Source of the DNA: Planctomycetota bacterium | GTDB lineage: Bacteria > Planctomycetota > Phycisphaerae > WQYP01 | Reading direction: 5' to 3' | Assembly (NCBI GenBank): GCA_021828935.1 | Contig: JAJZCU010000158.1 | Location: forward strand, 1-5,846 | DNA length: 5,846 nucleotides | Part shown: positions 5,001-5,846 of the stretch, one piece after another | How the letters are laid out: every line of letters starts with the position of its first letter | How positions within the stretch are numbered: the stretch's first letter is position 1 | The notes under the pieces: model-generated | What the model was told of the DNA's origin: nothing | Databases searched by the model: none | The model's input: the letters and a program-made list of their open reading frames with translations, nothing else | Position numbers and translations under genes: made by a program

Positions 5001-5846
5001 TTGTATTTCGCGAATTCTGGTGGTCCGCTCATTCGGTGGGTTGACGCGTCCTCCCCGGCTGCCGGGGGTGCCGCTGCTTTGGGTGGCTCGTCGGGCGGGC
5101 CGCCCACGGTGCGCTACCGCAGCGCCATTAAACGCGCATCGCGTACACGCGTGCAAGCGATGATCGCGCTCGAACAGGATTGCATTGGCAAATTGGCCCT
5201 GCAACTTGTGCAGGACGCTAAGGCTGGCCACGCCGGCGACGTGGTAAGAACGGGCCAGATGCTTTCCATGACGCTGAAACGGTACAGGAAGAACTCACTG
5301 CGCATCGTCCGCCTCGGCCTCTCCAAGAACGTCGCGGCGGGAGTGAACCTCCACGCAAGCCCTGCTGGGCTTGCGCGCGCAAAAATGATTAGGTCGTTTT
5401 ACCGGAGCAGGGAAACTGCAATTCGCGCCACGTATCGGGGCCAACTAGTTTCGGCTGATCGCGTGGAACTTGCCGGTCTCGAGGCGGAAAGGGACCGGCT
5501 GTCGGCTGGCGCGCACCTGAACAGGTTGCGGGTCGTTCAACTTGAGATTACAGGGGCACAGAAGCGCCTCCGCCGCGACATCGTACGGACGCTGCCGGGT
5601 TATCCTATCTACGCAAAAACTCCGTGGCAGCCGACACGTCGCCTGTACGCCGGAGAACGAGTATTAATAACTGCAAGCGGCACATGGAGCGCCTCCAAAT
5701 CCCATCCAAAATATACATGCGGTCCGGACGGAAGGGTGCCGCCATGGGGGGGGCGGGTGATGTTTTTCCTCCGCGGGAAGATCGGCGCGGCCGGTGCATG
5801 GTTTAAGATTGGCAGGACCGTCAAATTGAAGGTGCCGCAGACAGGG
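5001..5846 (+). CDS. Protein with PA-IL (LecA)-like carbohydrate-binding domain, 3' partial
   Basis: The frame has no stop from 4977 to the window edge. With TTG 5001 it gives 282 residues and continues beyond. Residues 1-37 are Gly/Ala/Ser/Pro-rich with no signal peptide. Residues 38-200 are basic and helical, with a likely coiled coil about 153-197 (VELAGLEAERDRLS and onward). From about residue 209 the sequence follows PA-IL/LecA-type lectin domains: PWQPT, then YAGERVLITASGTW (216-229), CGPDG (240-244), then GKIG (259-262) and a second Lys-Ile-Gly (269-271), matching LecA's YNPGDVITIVAAGW, WGPQG and VMKIGNSG order. The Ca-binding YND segment would lie past the edge. Such domains bind galactosides in P. 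aeruginosa LecA, but the ligand here is unknown. Divergent from the PEP-CTERM gene. If transcription runs past the edge, further domains may follow. ATG 5160 (residue 54) is an alternative start. Confidence 0.72.
   Translation, partial: MYFANSGGPLIRWVDASSPAAGGAAALGGSSGGPPTVRYRSAIKRASRTRVQAMIALEQDCIGKLALQLVQDAKAGHAGDVVRTGQMLSMTLKRYRKNSLRIVRLGLSKNVAAGVNLHASPAGLARAKMIRSFYRSRETAIRATYRGQLVSADRVELAGLEAERDRLSAGAHLNRLRVVQLEITGAQKRLRRDIVRTLPGYPIYAKTPWQPTRRLYAGERVLITASGTWSASKSHPKYTCGPDGRVPPWGGRVMFFLRGKIGAAGAWFKIGRTVKLKVPQTG
5053..5067. repeat. GC-rich palindrome inside the Gly/Ala-rich N-terminal coding stretch
   Basis: CCCCGG (5053-5058) and CCGGGG (5062-5067) face each other across CTG. The following GGTGCCGCTGCTTTGGGTGG resembles a repeat dispersed in planctomycete genomes (from memory). 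It is read in frame as part of a low-complexity segment of the lectin-domain protein. Confidence 0.25.

Noticed and set aside
4950..5231. 93-codon minus-strand frame, with others at 5114-5326 and 5609-5824
   Set aside because: They are antisense to the lectin-domain gene, which has a Shine-Dalgarno, a longer frame and recognisable domain motifs.

Overview
The window looks like chromosomal DNA of a GC-rich bacterium, most likely a planctomycete. This is an inference. It rests on a large PEP-CTERM surface protein made of beta-helix repeats, a PA-IL (LecA)-like lectin domain behind a helical basic region, an endonuclease III-like protein, and an intergenic region full of decayed inverted repeats. 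No rRNA, tRNA, CRISPR array or intact mobile element was found.

Layout. Bases 1-129 (+) are the 3' end of a HhH-GPD/endonuclease III-like DNA glycosylase gene. Bases 130-1049 hold no convincing gene. They contain two well-formed imperfect inverted-repeat elements: 224-392, built on paired CGCTGAG boxes 17 nt apart, and 556-699, built on CACAGAG boxes at a 9-nt period. There is also a weaker third element and a possible 31-codon transposase-tail remnant. Bases 1050-4484 (-) are one long gene for an exported protein with a signal peptide, three full and one truncated Gly/Asn/Thr-rich repeat modules, and a C-terminal PEP-CTERM sorting signal. Its start is ambiguous: the best ribosome-binding site points at an ATT codon, and a TTG start is also possible.

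Bases 4485-5000 are a divergent control region. It has a good sigma70-like promoter on the minus strand (TTGCCA-17-TACAAT) about 270 nt upstream of the surface-protein start, several hairpins in the resulting leader, a weaker plus-strand promoter with a perfect TTGACA box, and an 18-bp palindrome just before the rightward gene.

Bases 5001-5846 (+) are a reading frame that stays open to the window edge: a TTG start behind GGAGG, then at least 282 codons. It encodes a Gly/Ala/Ser-rich N-terminus, a long basic helical region and, at the cut end, a PA-IL/LecA-like carbohydrate-binding domain. The surface protein and the lectin-domain protein are divergently transcribed from one control region. 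A shared role at the cell surface or in polysaccharide binding is plausible but not shown. No exosortase is present, so sorting of the PEP-CTERM protein would depend on genes elsewhere.
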